Shown here: positions 8,656 to 16,158 of the stretch, one piece after another | Layout: the number at the start of each line of letters is the position of its first letter | How positions within the stretch are numbered: the first letter of the stretch is position 1 | Source of the DNA: Hylemonella gracilis str. Niagara R | Lineage (GTDB): Bacteria; Pseudomonadota; Gammaproteobacteria; Burkholderiales; Burkholderiaceae_C | DNA: 64,000 bases | Assembly (NCBI RefSeq): GCF_000600295.1 | Contig: NZ_JEMG01000001.1 | Span: 1,369,165-1,433,164, forward strand | Direction of reading: 5' to 3' | Translations under genes and position numbers: made by a program | Notes under the pieces: model-generated | What the model was told of the DNA's origin: nothing | Seen by the model: the letters and a program-made list of their open reading frames with translations, nothing else | Database searches by the model: none

Positions 8656-9279
8656 TCACTTCGCTTCCCACTCCGTCCTCAGCAGGGAAAAAAGTCGTAC
8701 ATCTTGAAATTTGTCTTTCCAGAAGCCGAACTGCCGGAGAATTCCCTCTTCGGAAAAGCCCAGCCTTCGAAGTAGCTTTATTGATCGCTGACTATCGAGG
8801 TCTGTAGTGGCTGCGACCCAATTTACATGAAACGGGAAGTGGCTTTCAAAGCAAAACTTGAGCATGGTGGAAACAGCTTCAAAGGCAATTCCTTTGCCCC
8901 AATACTGCGGGTGAAGCTCGTAACCGATCTGAATAGAATGAAAATCTTCATTTGTCGAGTGAAATCCACAAGAGCCAATTACTACTTCAGGGTTGGTTGA
9001 AAGGCATATTGCCCACCTAAACCATGTGCCGTCTTGCTTTTCATTACGACGCATTCGTGACGCGACCATACTTTTCGCTTGATCGAGACTTGAGAAGGCG
9101 TCTATGTCATAGAACTCGGCGACGCTTTCTTCAGAAAAGATTGCGTATACAGCCGGCACATCACTCTCAACAAAGTTACGGAGAGTAAGACGATCAGTAG
9201 TAAGAAATGGGAACTTGCTCAAGCTAAGGCCTAACGTGAGGTAGATCGCGAGATAAAACTGTGACTTAGTCTTAAGCAT
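8656..9279 (-). CDS. GNAT family N-acetyltransferase (RimJ/RimL-like)
   Basis: About 207 residues. The recognisable domain begins at LTTDRLTLRNFVESDVPAVY and includes the acetyl-CoA site region YELHPQYWGKGIAFEAV and the late NxxSxxLLxxxGF segment (DLDSQRSIKLLRRLGF), the standard layout of RimJ/RimL-type acetyltransferases. The ATG overlaps the end of the upstream hydrolase gene by eight bases. A TTG about 17 codons downstream (before SKFPF) would give a more typical N-terminus. Base composition is clearly AT-richer than the chromosome around it, suggesting recent acquisition. The substrate (protein N-terminus or small molecule) is unknown. Confidence 0.85.
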   Translation of the reverse strand: MLKTKSQFYLAIYLTLGLSLSKFPFLTTDRLTLRNFVESDVPAVYAIFSEESVAEFYDIDAFSSLDQAKSMVASRMRRNEKQDGTWFRWAICLSTNPEVVIGSCGFHSTNEDFHSIQIGYELHPQYWGKGIAFEAVSTMLKFCFESHFPFHVNWVAATTDLDSQRSIKLLRRLGFSEEGILRQFGFWKDKFQDVRLFSLLRTEWEAK

Positions 9280-10543
9280 CTGCGAGTGCGCTGCCCAGGA
9301 ACGCGAGCATTTTCGGCCACGAGTCCTGTCGTGCCCGCGCCGTACCTTCGGGCGTCCCACCCATATCCATTTCTTCTCCGGACACCGGATGCCTCGACTT
9401 GAGCATCGTTGTCGGACCGTTTGGCCATGCGATGCTGTGTCCCGCGCCCGCATACGCTAGGTGCTCCACGCGATGGCGGAAGCTTTGTCGTTTGAAGCGC
9501 TCCACGGCGAACGCTGTCAGTTCTGTCGATGGCCACAGCTTGTCGTCGATGCCGGTAATCATGAGGACCGGCCCATTGATTTTTTCCACTCGAATGGCCG
9601 CCCTGTCTGCGTATGAAGCATCTCTCAATGGGATGAAGTACCAGTCAAAGCTGTCACCTCTTGCTTCGCCAGCGGCCAAGGCCTGGTCCCATTGCTCGTA
9701 GCTAAGTGTTTGGGCGTACGGAATTTCATGGCCGTTCAGCGTCCACGCGCCATATCCGCTTTCTGGGTATGCAGGCCACAGTATGCCGCTAGGAACATAG
9801 GCGACAACCGCCCGAATTTTGGGGTAGGTCGCACCGAGTAGCAAGGCCAGTTCCCCACCTCGCGAGACGCCCACGACCCCGATGCAGTCCGCAGCCACGC
9901 TAGTCTGCGCCGATAGCCACGCCAACGCTGTTTCAAAGTACTCGAGCGGGATGCGGTCCAGCGTTGGCGGCAAGCCTTCCGCGGCGAAGTACGCCAACGC
10001 GAGAGCGGCGTATCCGTGTGAGGCCAGCAGCGCCGCCATTTCCTGAGACCAGGCCAACCCGCCGTTGGAACCTCCCACCACAAGGACAGCCCGATGTGGA
10101 CCGGGTTGCGCCGGCTCGAACATCTTTCCAACCAGGCCGTTTTCTCGGACCTCCCGCGAGACGACTCCGGGTCCAAGATAGACACGCCGGATGGAATGAG
10201 CGATAGACGTGCCGCCATCTTTTGCTTCCGCAACCAGTGTGGCCGTGAGCGGGTCCCTGCTCACGCTCTCAAAGCCTTTGGCAATCTCACCGTCCACGGG
10301 CGCACGAGACCAGAATAGCCCCATGGCATCCACCCCATCATATGAACCCGAGTCAGGCGCGTGACTACCTAGGTCCACCACGCCATTGGAATCGGCGGTG
10401 AAGTTGGCGGTCGATAGGAGGGTGATTTGGTCGAGACGGCTCCAGAGCTTGAGGGAGACTCTTGCGCCAGGCTGCAGGTCCAAAACGCGGATGACGATGG
10501 TCTCGTCAACAAGACAGGTCTCAGGCAACGTGTCGAACTTCAT
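9272..10543 (-). CDS. Acyl-CoA thioesterase / bile-acid-CoA acyltransferase (BAAT) family hydrolase
   Basis: A 423-residue two-domain protein. Residues ~1-125 resemble the beta-sandwich thioester hydrolase/BAAT N-terminal domain (VSLKLWSRLDQ, GLFWSRAPVD). The rest is an alpha/beta-hydrolase with oxyanion region VVGGSNGG, nucleophile elbow GVSRGGE (Ser, as in bacterial thioesterases, instead of the Cys of the amidating enzymes), Asp in GIDDKLWPS and His in GAGHSIAWP. It likely hydrolyses an acyl-CoA or another ester; amino-acid conjugation is less likely given the serine. It is followed by the GNAT gene with an eight-base overlap, so the two may be cotranscribed. Confidence 0.85.
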   Translation of the reverse strand: MKFDTLPETCLVDETIVIRVLDLQPGARVSLKLWSRLDQITLLSTANFTADSNGVVDLGSHAPDSGSYDGVDAMGLFWSRAPVDGEIAKGFESVSRDPLTATLVAEAKDGGTSIAHSIRRVYLGPGVVSREVRENGLVGKMFEPAQPGPHRAVLVVGGSNGGLAWSQEMAALLASHGYAALALAYFAAEGLPPTLDRIPLEYFETALAWLSAQTSVAADCIGVVGVSRGGELALLLGATYPKIRAVVAYVPSGILWPAYPESGYGAWTLNGHEIPYAQTLSYEQWDQALAAGEARGDSFDWYFIPLRDASYADRAAIRVEKINGPVLMITGIDDKLWPSTELTAFAVERFKRQSFRHRVEHLAYAGAGHSIAWPNGPTTMLKSRHPVSGEEMDMGGTPEGTARARQDSWPKMLAFLGSALADA

Positions 10544-10617
10544 GAGCTGAGGTTGAATGTCGGATCTTGAGCATATCCGTAAGCGTTCGCGAACGAGCGG
10601 ACATGGCCGCTTTCAGT

Positions 10618-10760
10618 CTACGCGGCAACCCCCAAGCCCTCAAGCGTCGTAGCCTTGCGTGTTCGCACCTCGTCCCAGGAAATTCCGCGCCCAGCAGCCC
10701 GGACCAGGGACAGGTGCCTTGGCGGCTGAGGTAGCGACTGAGGTGCCGCAGCCCCCTGTC
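10618..10760 (-). pseudogene. Decayed 3' fragment of a 2-keto-4-pentenoate hydratase-like gene
   Basis: Read on the minus strand, this stretch matches the 3' end of the intact hydratase gene at 13.1 kb in the same orientation. ACCTCGTCCC, CCAGCAGCCCG, ACCAGG and GGCTGAGGT occur in the same order and spacing, with small indels and a short duplication. One frame gives LRHLSR, TGTCP-like and SGLLGA pieces; another gives WDEVRT and GLGV before a stop, so the reading frame is broken. It is too short and shifted to be functional. It sits inside the unrelated gene block that splits the catabolic regulon and may be a scar of that insertion. Confidence 0.65.
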
Positions 10761-10791
10761 GGCATCGTTTCCCTTGATGCACACTCCGCAC

Positions 10792-11439
10792 ATGCCCATC
10801 GAACAGTCTGCCGATACCCCGACCTTGTTCAAGAGCGACCAGGCGTTTGAAGCTTGGTTGAAACGGCACCACGCCACGTCCCCGGGCATCTGGCTCAAGC
10901 TCGCCAAGCGCGGTGCCGAGGAAACCAGCGTCACCTACCCGGAAGCGGTGGAGATTGCGCTCTGCTGGGGCTGGATCGACAGTCAGAAGAAGGCGCTGGA
11001 CGCGCACTATTTCCTCCAGCGATTCACGCCCAGGCGCCCGCGCAGTGTGTGGTCGAAGATCAATGTCGAGAAGGTCGAGGCGCTCGTCAAGGCGGGTCGC
11101 ATGCAGGCGCCGGGCCTGGCGCAGGTCGAGTCCGCCAAGGCGGACGGCCGATGGGCTCAGGCCTACAGCAGTGCAAGTATGTCCGTGGTGCCCGAAGACC
11201 TGATCGCGGCGTTCGACGCTGCACCTGCAGCGAAGCTGTTCTTCTCGACGATCGACGCCGCAAATCGCTACGCCATCCTGTGGCGCATACAAACGGCCGT
11301 GAAACCGGAGACGCGCGCACGGCGGATTGCACAGCTCGTTGCGATGCTCGCGCGGGGCGAGACCATTCATGAGGTCAAGCCCAAGGCCGAATCCAAGGGC
11401 AGTGCCAAGGGCAGCGCTAACAGCAGCGCCCAGGGCTGA
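10792..11439 (+). CDS. YdeI/OmpD-associated family protein
   Basis: A 215-residue protein matching the YdeI group: TLFKSDQAFEAWLKRHH at the N-terminus, then GIWLKLAKRG, ALCWGWIDSQKK and FTPRRPRSVWSKIN, all characteristic. The family is widespread and its biochemical role is not settled. The C-terminus is a low-complexity Lys/Ser/Gly/Ala tail. Alternative starts are ATG at 10777 and TTG at 10774; none has a clear Shine-Dalgarno sequence, and the ATG before PIEQ is preferred because homologues usually start close to the AWL segment. Confidence 0.88.
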   Translation: MPIEQSADTPTLFKSDQAFEAWLKRHHATSPGIWLKLAKRGAEETSVTYPEAVEIALCWGWIDSQKKALDAHYFLQRFTPRRPRSVWSKINVEKVEALVKAGRMQAPGLAQVESAKADGRWAQAYSSASMSVVPEDLIAAFDAAPAAKLFFSTIDAANRYAILWRIQTAVKPETRARRIAQLVAMLARGETIHEVKPKAESKGSAKGSANSSAQG

Positions 11440-11469
11440 GCGAGCCTGCCATTGGCAAGAAGGGCGGGT

Positions 11470-12447
11470 TCAGCCCCGCCGCATGGCTTGCAGCCCCTGT
11501 TCCCGCGTCACCGCGGGGCGGTAGCCGAGTTCGCGTTGCGCCTTGCCGATGTCGACCGTGAAGGGCTGGCCGATCAGGCGCAGCATCTGCCGTGTGATCG
11601 GCGGTTCGCCGGGGCGGGAGAACGTGCGCCAGGCCCATTCCATGACGGTCGCCATGATCCAGGCCATGCGCAGCGGCGCGGAGGCGCGCGGCGGTTCGAC
11701 GCCGCGGGTCTGCATCAGGCTGGAGAGGAAGGACTTGAGCGTGGTATCGGCCCCGTCGCTGACGAAGTAGGTCTCGCCGCCGCGGCCCTTGGCGAGCGCC
11801 AGCTCCACCGCGTGGCAGACGTTGTCCACGTGGACCGTGGACATGGCCTGCGAGCCGTCGCCCACCCAGCGGAACTGGCCGGCGCGCACGGTGTCGATCA
11901 TGTGGTCCAGGGTCGGCATGCCGGCGCCCCAGATCATCGGGGGGCGCACGACGACCGTCTCAAAAACCCCGGGCCGGTTGGCGCCGATCACCAGCGCCTC
12001 GCTGCGCGCCTTCGACGCGCTGTAGGGCGCCCAGGCGCGTTCCTGGCGCGGCAGCGACTCGTCGACCCGCAGCATCGGTGCCATGTCACCCATCACCACG
12101 GCGGCGGCACCGACCTGAACGAAGCGCTGGACGGACGCGGCTGCGGCGGCCTGGAGCAAGTTGGCCGTGCCTTGCACATTGGACCGCTCGAACTCGTCGG
12201 CCTCGCCCCACAGCTTGAACAAGGCGGCAACATGGATCACGGCGTTGCAACCCGCCACGGCCGCCGTCAGCGAGGGCAAGTCGTCCAGGGAGCCCCGGAC
12301 CGCCTGTGCGCCGTGCCTGCCTACAATTCCCATGGCTTCCTCGCTGCGCGCCAGCGCCCTGACCTGCCAGCCCTGTGCGACGAGACGTTCGATGAGGCGG
12401 CCGCCGACGAAGCCCGAACCGCCGGTGACCAGGCAAGTGGATGTCAT
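11470..12447 (-). CDS. NAD-dependent epimerase/dehydratase family (extended SDR) protein
   Basis: A 325-residue extended SDR. The cofactor motif TGGSGFVGGRL is at residues ~8-18, with VIHVAALFKLWG and the catalytic YSASKARSE segment in the middle, as in 3-beta-hydroxysteroid dehydrogenase/isomerase-like and dihydroflavonol-4-reductase-like proteins. The ATG before TSTCLV is chosen because homologues begin there. The gene diverges from a TetR-type regulator; a good sigma70-like promoter with a 15-base palindrome covering it lies in the 75-base gap, so repression by that regulator is likely. Substrate unknown. Confidence 0.9.
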   Translation of the reverse strand: MTSTCLVTGGSGFVGGRLIERLVAQGWQVRALARSEEAMGIVGRHGAQAVRGSLDDLPSLTAAVAGCNAVIHVAALFKLWGEADEFERSNVQGTANLLQAAAAASVQRFVQVGAAAVVMGDMAPMLRVDESLPRQERAWAPYSASKARSEALVIGANRPGVFETVVVRPPMIWGAGMPTLDHMIDTVRAGQFRWVGDGSQAMSTVHVDNVCHAVELALAKGRGGETYFVSDGADTTLKSFLSSLMQTRGVEPPRASAPLRMAWIMATVMEWAWRTFSRPGEPPITRQMLRLIGQPFTVDIGKAQRELGYRPAVTREQGLQAMRRG

Positions 12448-12478
12448 GGTGTGTCCAATGTAGTTTTGATATGCCAAA

Positions 12479-12506
12479 TGTATAACGACGTTATAGTCAC
12501 TGTCAA
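12479..12506 (-). promoter_or_regulatory. Promoter of the epimerase/dehydratase gene
   Basis: On the minus strand: TTGACA (12501-12506), 16-base spacer, TATACA (12479-12484). The predicted start falls about 25 bases before the ATG. The 15-base palindrome 12481-12495 covers the -10 box and most of the spacer. Confidence 0.6.
12481..12495. promoter_or_regulatory. TetR-type operator palindrome
   Basis: TATAACG-A-CGTTATA is a perfect inverted repeat centred between the two divergent genes and overlapping the leftward promoter. Its length and symmetry suit a TetR-family dimer. Binding by the adjacent regulator is inferred. Confidence 0.6.
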
Positions 12507-12522
12507 GTGAGCTGGAATTTCA

Positions 12523-13077
12523 ATGGCAAAGATGGAGTCCGAGACCGCGATCCTTGACGCCGCCGCCGCGCTGCTCGAAGCGCAGGGCGCGGCGAGCCTG
12601 ACGACACGCGCGGTGTGCGAGGCCGCGGGGGTGAAGGCGCCCACGCTGTACCACTACTTCGGCGACAAGGATGGGCTGGAACGGGCACTCGTTCGGCGCG
12701 GGTTGGCCGAGTTCATGCAGCGCAAGCGGCTGCCCCCGGCGTCCGCGGATCCTCTGGAGCAGTTGCGCGCGGGCTGGGAGGTGGCGCTGGAGTTCGCGCT
12801 CAAGCGCCCCGCGCTGCACGAATTGTTCGCCCGCCATGCGCGGGTCGAGCCCGATCTGGTCGCGGATGCCTACGCGCTGATGCAGGCGCGGGTGCAGCGG
12901 CTGGTCGACATGGGGCGGTTTCGCGGCCCTGTGGACGAGGCCACGCGGGCCATCTGGGCGGCGTCGAACGGCGCCTTGTCGCTGCTGCAAGGCGGCGCTT
13001 CGCGCAAGGAGATCGAGGCCACCAGCGAGCTGCTGTTCAACGCCGTAGTCCGGGAGCTGTCGGCTCCCGGCGCCTAG
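12523..13077 (+). CDS. TetR/AcrR family transcriptional regulator
   Basis: A 184-residue regulator. The N-terminal helix-turn-helix is clear: ILDAAAALLEAQGAASLTTRAVCEAAGVKAPTLYHYF spans residues ~9-45, quoted here as VKAPTLYHYFGDKDGL. The all-helical C-terminal part would bind a ligand or dimerise. It is divergent from the epimerase/dehydratase gene, and the operator between them suggests it represses that gene and possibly itself. The inducer is unknown. Confidence 0.92.
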   Translation: MAKMESETAILDAAAALLEAQGAASLTTRAVCEAAGVKAPTLYHYFGDKDGLERALVRRGLAEFMQRKRLPPASADPLEQLRAGWEVALEFALKRPALHELFARHARVEPDLVADAYALMQARVQRLVDMGRFRGPVDEATRAIWAASNGALSLLQGGASRKEIEATSELLFNAVVRELSAPGA

Positions 13078-13090
13078 CGGCCTTGCATGA

Positions 13091-13900
13091 TCAGAACCGC
13101 AGGGTGGTCACGCCTATCCCGGGAAACTCCGCGCGTACCTCGTCCCCCACCTGCGCATCCAGCAGCCCGCACCAGGTCCCGGTGCTGACCACCGTGCCCG
13201 CGGGCACCGTGGCCCCATGCCGGCTGAGGTGGCGCAGCCAGTCGGGCAGCACCCAGCTCGGGTCGCCCACGCCCAGGCTGCCGCGGAATGCGCGCACGGT
13301 CTGGCCTTTTGCCGAGATGAACTGAACTTGGCATTCCTGCTGGGACCAGTCATGTGACTGGAAGGGCGCAAAGGGCCGGAAGTCACCGAGCACCAGCGCG
13401 CCGTGCACCTGCAGGTCGGCCAGCTTGAGCAGGGGCGGCACTGCCCGGCCGGCGGCCCAGCGCGTGTCCACGACCTCGATGGAGACGCACAGGGCGTCCA
13501 CCAGGGCCGGGGCGTCTTCGGGCGTGAGGCGCCAGGCTTCGTCCGGCGTCACGGCCTGGCCCAGGCGCAGCGCGATCTCGGCCTCGACCCAGCGGTGGCG
13601 CAGGGGCAGCGCCCCCAGTGCGCTGCCCGATGGCCGCACGCCAGCCACCGGCAGGGGCGCGTGCCGCATCGGATCGGACCGCGAGGGCCCGCCGGATTTC
13701 CAGTACGGAGGCACGCCCGGCGCATGGCCGAGCGCTGCATACAGCCGCTCTTGCAGGGCGTAAGCCTGTTCGAGTGAGGTGATGTGGGCCAGGGCGGCCT
13801 GTTCGTCCACGGCGTTGCCGCCCTGGTGGGCACGCAGCAGGCTCTGGACGATGGCTTCGTCGGCCTCGGTGAGTTGGGGGAGGGTGGGGGTAGGGCGCAT
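13091..13900 (-). CDS. 2-keto-4-pentenoate hydratase-like protein (fumarylacetoacetase superfamily)
   Basis: A 269-residue protein related to the hydratases and decarboxylases of meta-cleavage pathways, which add water to 2-hydroxypentadienoate-type products. Supporting stretches are YKSGGPSR-like YWKSGGPSR near residue 70, VEAEIALRLG (~108, metal-binding Glu region), VSIEVVDTRW (~144) and the closing TGTWCGLLDAQVGDEV. The ATG before RPTPTL fits homologue length. It diverges from the hydroxyacid dehydrogenase/IclR unit, with operator site 4 between them. A decayed partial copy lies at 10.6 kb. Confidence 0.85.
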   Translation of the reverse strand: MRPTPTLPQLTEADEAIVQSLLRAHQGGNAVDEQAALAHITSLEQAYALQERLYAALGHAPGVPPYWKSGGPSRSDPMRHAPLPVAGVRPSGSALGALPLRHRWVEAEIALRLGQAVTPDEAWRLTPEDAPALVDALCVSIEVVDTRWAAGRAVPPLLKLADLQVHGALVLGDFRPFAPFQSHDWSQQECQVQFISAKGQTVRAFRGSLGVGDPSWVLPDWLRHLSRHGATVPAGTVVSTGTWCGLLDAQVGDEVRAEFPGIGVTTLRF

Positions 13901-13950
13901 GGGGCGATTCTCACCGTGGCGCCGGCGCGCGTCATTGGGGCTTGCCGGGA

Positions 13951-13965
13951 TTCCGCCGCGCGGAA
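13951..13965. promoter_or_regulatory. Putative IclR-type operator, site 4 (TTCCG-N5-CGGAA)
   Basis: Perfect repeat with spacer CCGCG in the 148-base gap between the leftward hydratase gene and the rightward dehydrogenase/iclR unit, 51 bases from the hydratase ATG. Its position would allow the IclR protein to control its own operon. Confidence 0.6.
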
Positions 13966-14048
13966 AGCGGGGCCACATCGCTGGTGCCCAGTGGCGCTCG
14001 GGGCTAGCATCGCGCGCCACCCCTGCTTTGCCACGCTCTCTGACCACG

Positions 14049-15068
14049 ATGCCCACGCTGCTCATCACCCCCGAGGTTCACCACGATTTCGCCGCCGAGC
14101 TGCGCGCGGCCGGGGGCGCCGAACTGCGCTTCGCGTTCGCCGACACCGAGCGCCCCTTGTCCGCGCGGGAACTGGCCGAGGTGGACATCGCGCTGATGTC
14201 CCTGGACGTGATCGGCCCGTCCAGCCGCACGGTGCTGTCGCCCCTGATGCAGCTTTACTCGGAACAATTGCGCGCGGCGCCCCGGCTGCGCTGGCTGCAC
14301 GTGCCCACGGCGGGCGTGGACCGGCCCATCTTCCAGGAGATGCTGCGCCGGGGCGTGCGGGTGACGACGTCTTCCGGCGCCAACGCCGAGGCCGTGGCGC
14401 ACAGCGCCCTGATGGGCGTGATGCTGCTGGCGCGTGGCGGGCTGCGGTGGCTGCACTCGCAGCGCGCGCACCGTTGGGAACCCCTGCGCGGCCTTGAGGC
14501 CCAGGCCGACCTCGCGGGCCAGACCGCCATCGTCATCGGCCACGGGCCCATCGGGCGTGACATCGCGCGCCTGCTAGAGGCGCTGGGCCTGCGCGTGCAC
14601 AAGCTGCGCCACGCGCCACGGCCGGGGGATGCGGCCCTGGGCATACACGGCTATGCCGCGCTGCCCGCGCTGGCGCCCGAGGCGCACTGGCTGGTGATCG
14701 CCTGCCCGCTGACGGAGGCCACGCGGTACCTGGTGGACGCGGCCGTGCTGCGCGCATTGCCGCGCGGCGCCTGCGTCGTCAACGTGGGGCGTGGTGGCGT
14801 GCTGGACGAACAGGCGTTGCTGGCCGCGCTGGCCGATGGGCAGATCGCGGGCGCGCACCTGGACGTGTTCGAGCAGGAGCCCCTGCCGCCGGATTCGCCT
14901 TTCTGGGATCTGCCCAATGTGCTGGTGTCGCCGCACAACGCAGGTTCCTCACAGCGTTATGGCGAGCGCTGCGTGCGCCTCTTCCTGGACAACCTGGCGC
15001 GCTGGACGCGGGGCGAAGCCCTGCAACAGGAGGCGGCGCGCGACCAGACGTTGCGGGCCGCGCCGTGA
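14049..15068 (+). CDS. D-2-hydroxyacid dehydrogenase family protein
   Basis: A 339-residue NAD(P)-dependent dehydrogenase interconverting a 2-keto acid and a D-2-hydroxy acid. The Rossmann motif reads IVIGHGPIGRDIARLL near residues 159-174. The conserved Arg region is VVNVGRGGVLDEQAL (~244-258), the Glu region FEQEPLP (~277) and the catalytic His is in SPHNAGSS (~297). The ATG before PTLLIT is preferred over a longer open frame. It sits directly upstream of the IclR gene and is divergent from the hydratase, consistent with handling 2-keto acids made by the same pathway. Confidence 0.9.
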   Translation: MPTLLITPEVHHDFAAELRAAGGAELRFAFADTERPLSARELAEVDIALMSLDVIGPSSRTVLSPLMQLYSEQLRAAPRLRWLHVPTAGVDRPIFQEMLRRGVRVTTSSGANAEAVAHSALMGVMLLARGGLRWLHSQRAHRWEPLRGLEAQADLAGQTAIVIGHGPIGRDIARLLEALGLRVHKLRHAPRPGDAALGIHGYAALPALAPEAHWLVIACPLTEATRYLVDAAVLRALPRGACVVNVGRGGVLDEQALLAALADGQIAGAHLDVFEQEPLPPDSPFWDLPNVLVSPHNAGSSQRYGERCVRLFLDNLARWTRGEALQQEAARDQTLRAAP

Positions 15069-15154
15069 AGGGCGAGGAAGAACGCGGCCAGGACGTGGTG
15101 CGGGAGGATGCGCCGGGGGAGGCCGACCGGGGCCAAGCTACACTGCCCGCCACC

Positions 15155-15922
15155 ATGCCCACGCCCCGTCCGGTCAACGTCGTGCTGCGGGCGCTGCAGA
15201 TCCTGCGCGCGCTCAACCGGCAGCCGGTTTCCTCCGTCGATGCCATCCACAAGCACACGGCCATCCCCAAGTCCACCATCGTGCGCCTGCTGCAGACGCT
15301 GGAGGCGGATGGCCTGGTGCGCCGCGCGCCGCAGTATGGCGCCTATCACCTGACCTCGGAAGTCACGGCCCTGACCAGCGGTTACCACAGCGAGCCGCGC
15401 ATCGTGGAAGCGGCGGCGGCGCCGGCCGAGGCGCTGACGCAGGAACTGAAGTGGCCGGTGGCGGTGGCGGTGCACGACGGCGACGCGATGGTCGTGCGCT
15501 ACAGCACCATCCCGCATTCGCCGCTGTCCTTCTTCCACTCCACCATCAACATGCGCCTGAGCCTGGTCACGCAGGCGCTGGGCCGGGCCTTCCTGGCCTA
15601 CTGCGGGCCGACCGAGCAGGACGCGCTGATCGACCTGCTGGTGCGCAGCAGCGGTGAGCCCATTGCCGGCCAGGAGGCGTCCATCCGCCACATGCTGGCC
15701 CAGGTGCGCGAGCGTGGTTACGCGCTGCGCGACCCGCGGGTGCGGCCCGAGTCCTCCACCATCGCCGTGCCCATTTTCGAGGAAACGCGCGTGGTCGCCA
15801 CCATCGGCCTGACCTGGTTCAGCTCCGCGCTGGACGCGGAGCAGGCGGTCGCGCGCTTCCTGCCGCCGCTGCAGGAGGCCTCGGCCGAGATCTCGCGCCA
15901 GCTCGCCGCCACGGCGGGTTGA
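15155..15922 (+). CDS. IclR family transcriptional regulator
   Basis: A 255-residue regulator with an N-terminal winged helix (residues ~8-70; SVDAIHKHTAIPKSTIVRLL is the helix-turn-helix) and a C-terminal effector domain (LGRAFLAYCGPTEQ, PIFEETRVVATIGL). IclR proteins bind small aromatic or aliphatic acids and control catabolic operons. The ATG before PTPRPV is preferred; a GTG at 15065 overlapping the dehydrogenase stop would add 30 poorly conserved residues. Five TTCCG-N5-CGGAA repeats lie before the surrounding catabolic units, so it is the likely local controller. Confidence 0.92.
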   Translation: MPTPRPVNVVLRALQILRALNRQPVSSVDAIHKHTAIPKSTIVRLLQTLEADGLVRRAPQYGAYHLTSEVTALTSGYHSEPRIVEAAAAPAEALTQELKWPVAVAVHDGDAMVVRYSTIPHSPLSFFHSTINMRLSLVTQALGRAFLAYCGPTEQDALIDLLVRSSGEPIAGQEASIRHMLAQVRERGYALRDPRVRPESSTIAVPIFEETRVVATIGLTWFSSALDAEQAVARFLPPLQEASAEISRQLAATAG

Positions 15923-16043
15923 GGCCGTCGCGCCTGTTCTTCCGGTTGTTCTTTTTGCGGCCCTGACGGCCAGGGCCTGGCTGCGCCGCGCATGCACGGC
16001 CAAGCATGCTGCACCGTACCGCACCGCATGATGCCGCCTCGTA

Positions 16044-16058
16044 TTCCGCGCGACGGAA
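16044..16058. promoter_or_regulatory. Putative IclR-type operator, site 5 (ATTCCG-N5-CGGAAT)
   Basis: Perfect repeat with six-base arms and spacer CGCGA, about 100 bases before the amidohydrolase operon, the same distance as site 3 from its operon. It lies in the 236-base gap after the iclR gene. Confidence 0.65.
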
Positions 16059-16158
16059 TGTCCCGAAACGGGCCTTGGCGCAGGGGGCCGCAACGCCCAT
16101 GATGGGGGCCTGACAACGCAGACCCGCGCATTCACCGCGCTCAGAGACGAGACACACG

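Noticed and set aside
9229-9279. Integron attC-like site between the hydrolase and GNAT genes
   Set aside because: GTTAGGC is present at one end, but the partner is only GCTTAAG, the spacing (~48 bases) is below normal attC length, and internal arms do not pair well. No integrase is nearby.
10584-10595. 12-base palindrome CGTTCGCGAACG near the hydrolase start
   Set aside because: It is short and made of GC-rich self-complementary steps; with no paired regulator it is not distinguishable from chance.
15065-15154. GTG start for IclR overlapping the dehydrogenase stop
   Set aside because: It would add a charged 30-residue extension not expected for the family; the ATG at 15155 sits a typical distance before the helix-turn-helix.
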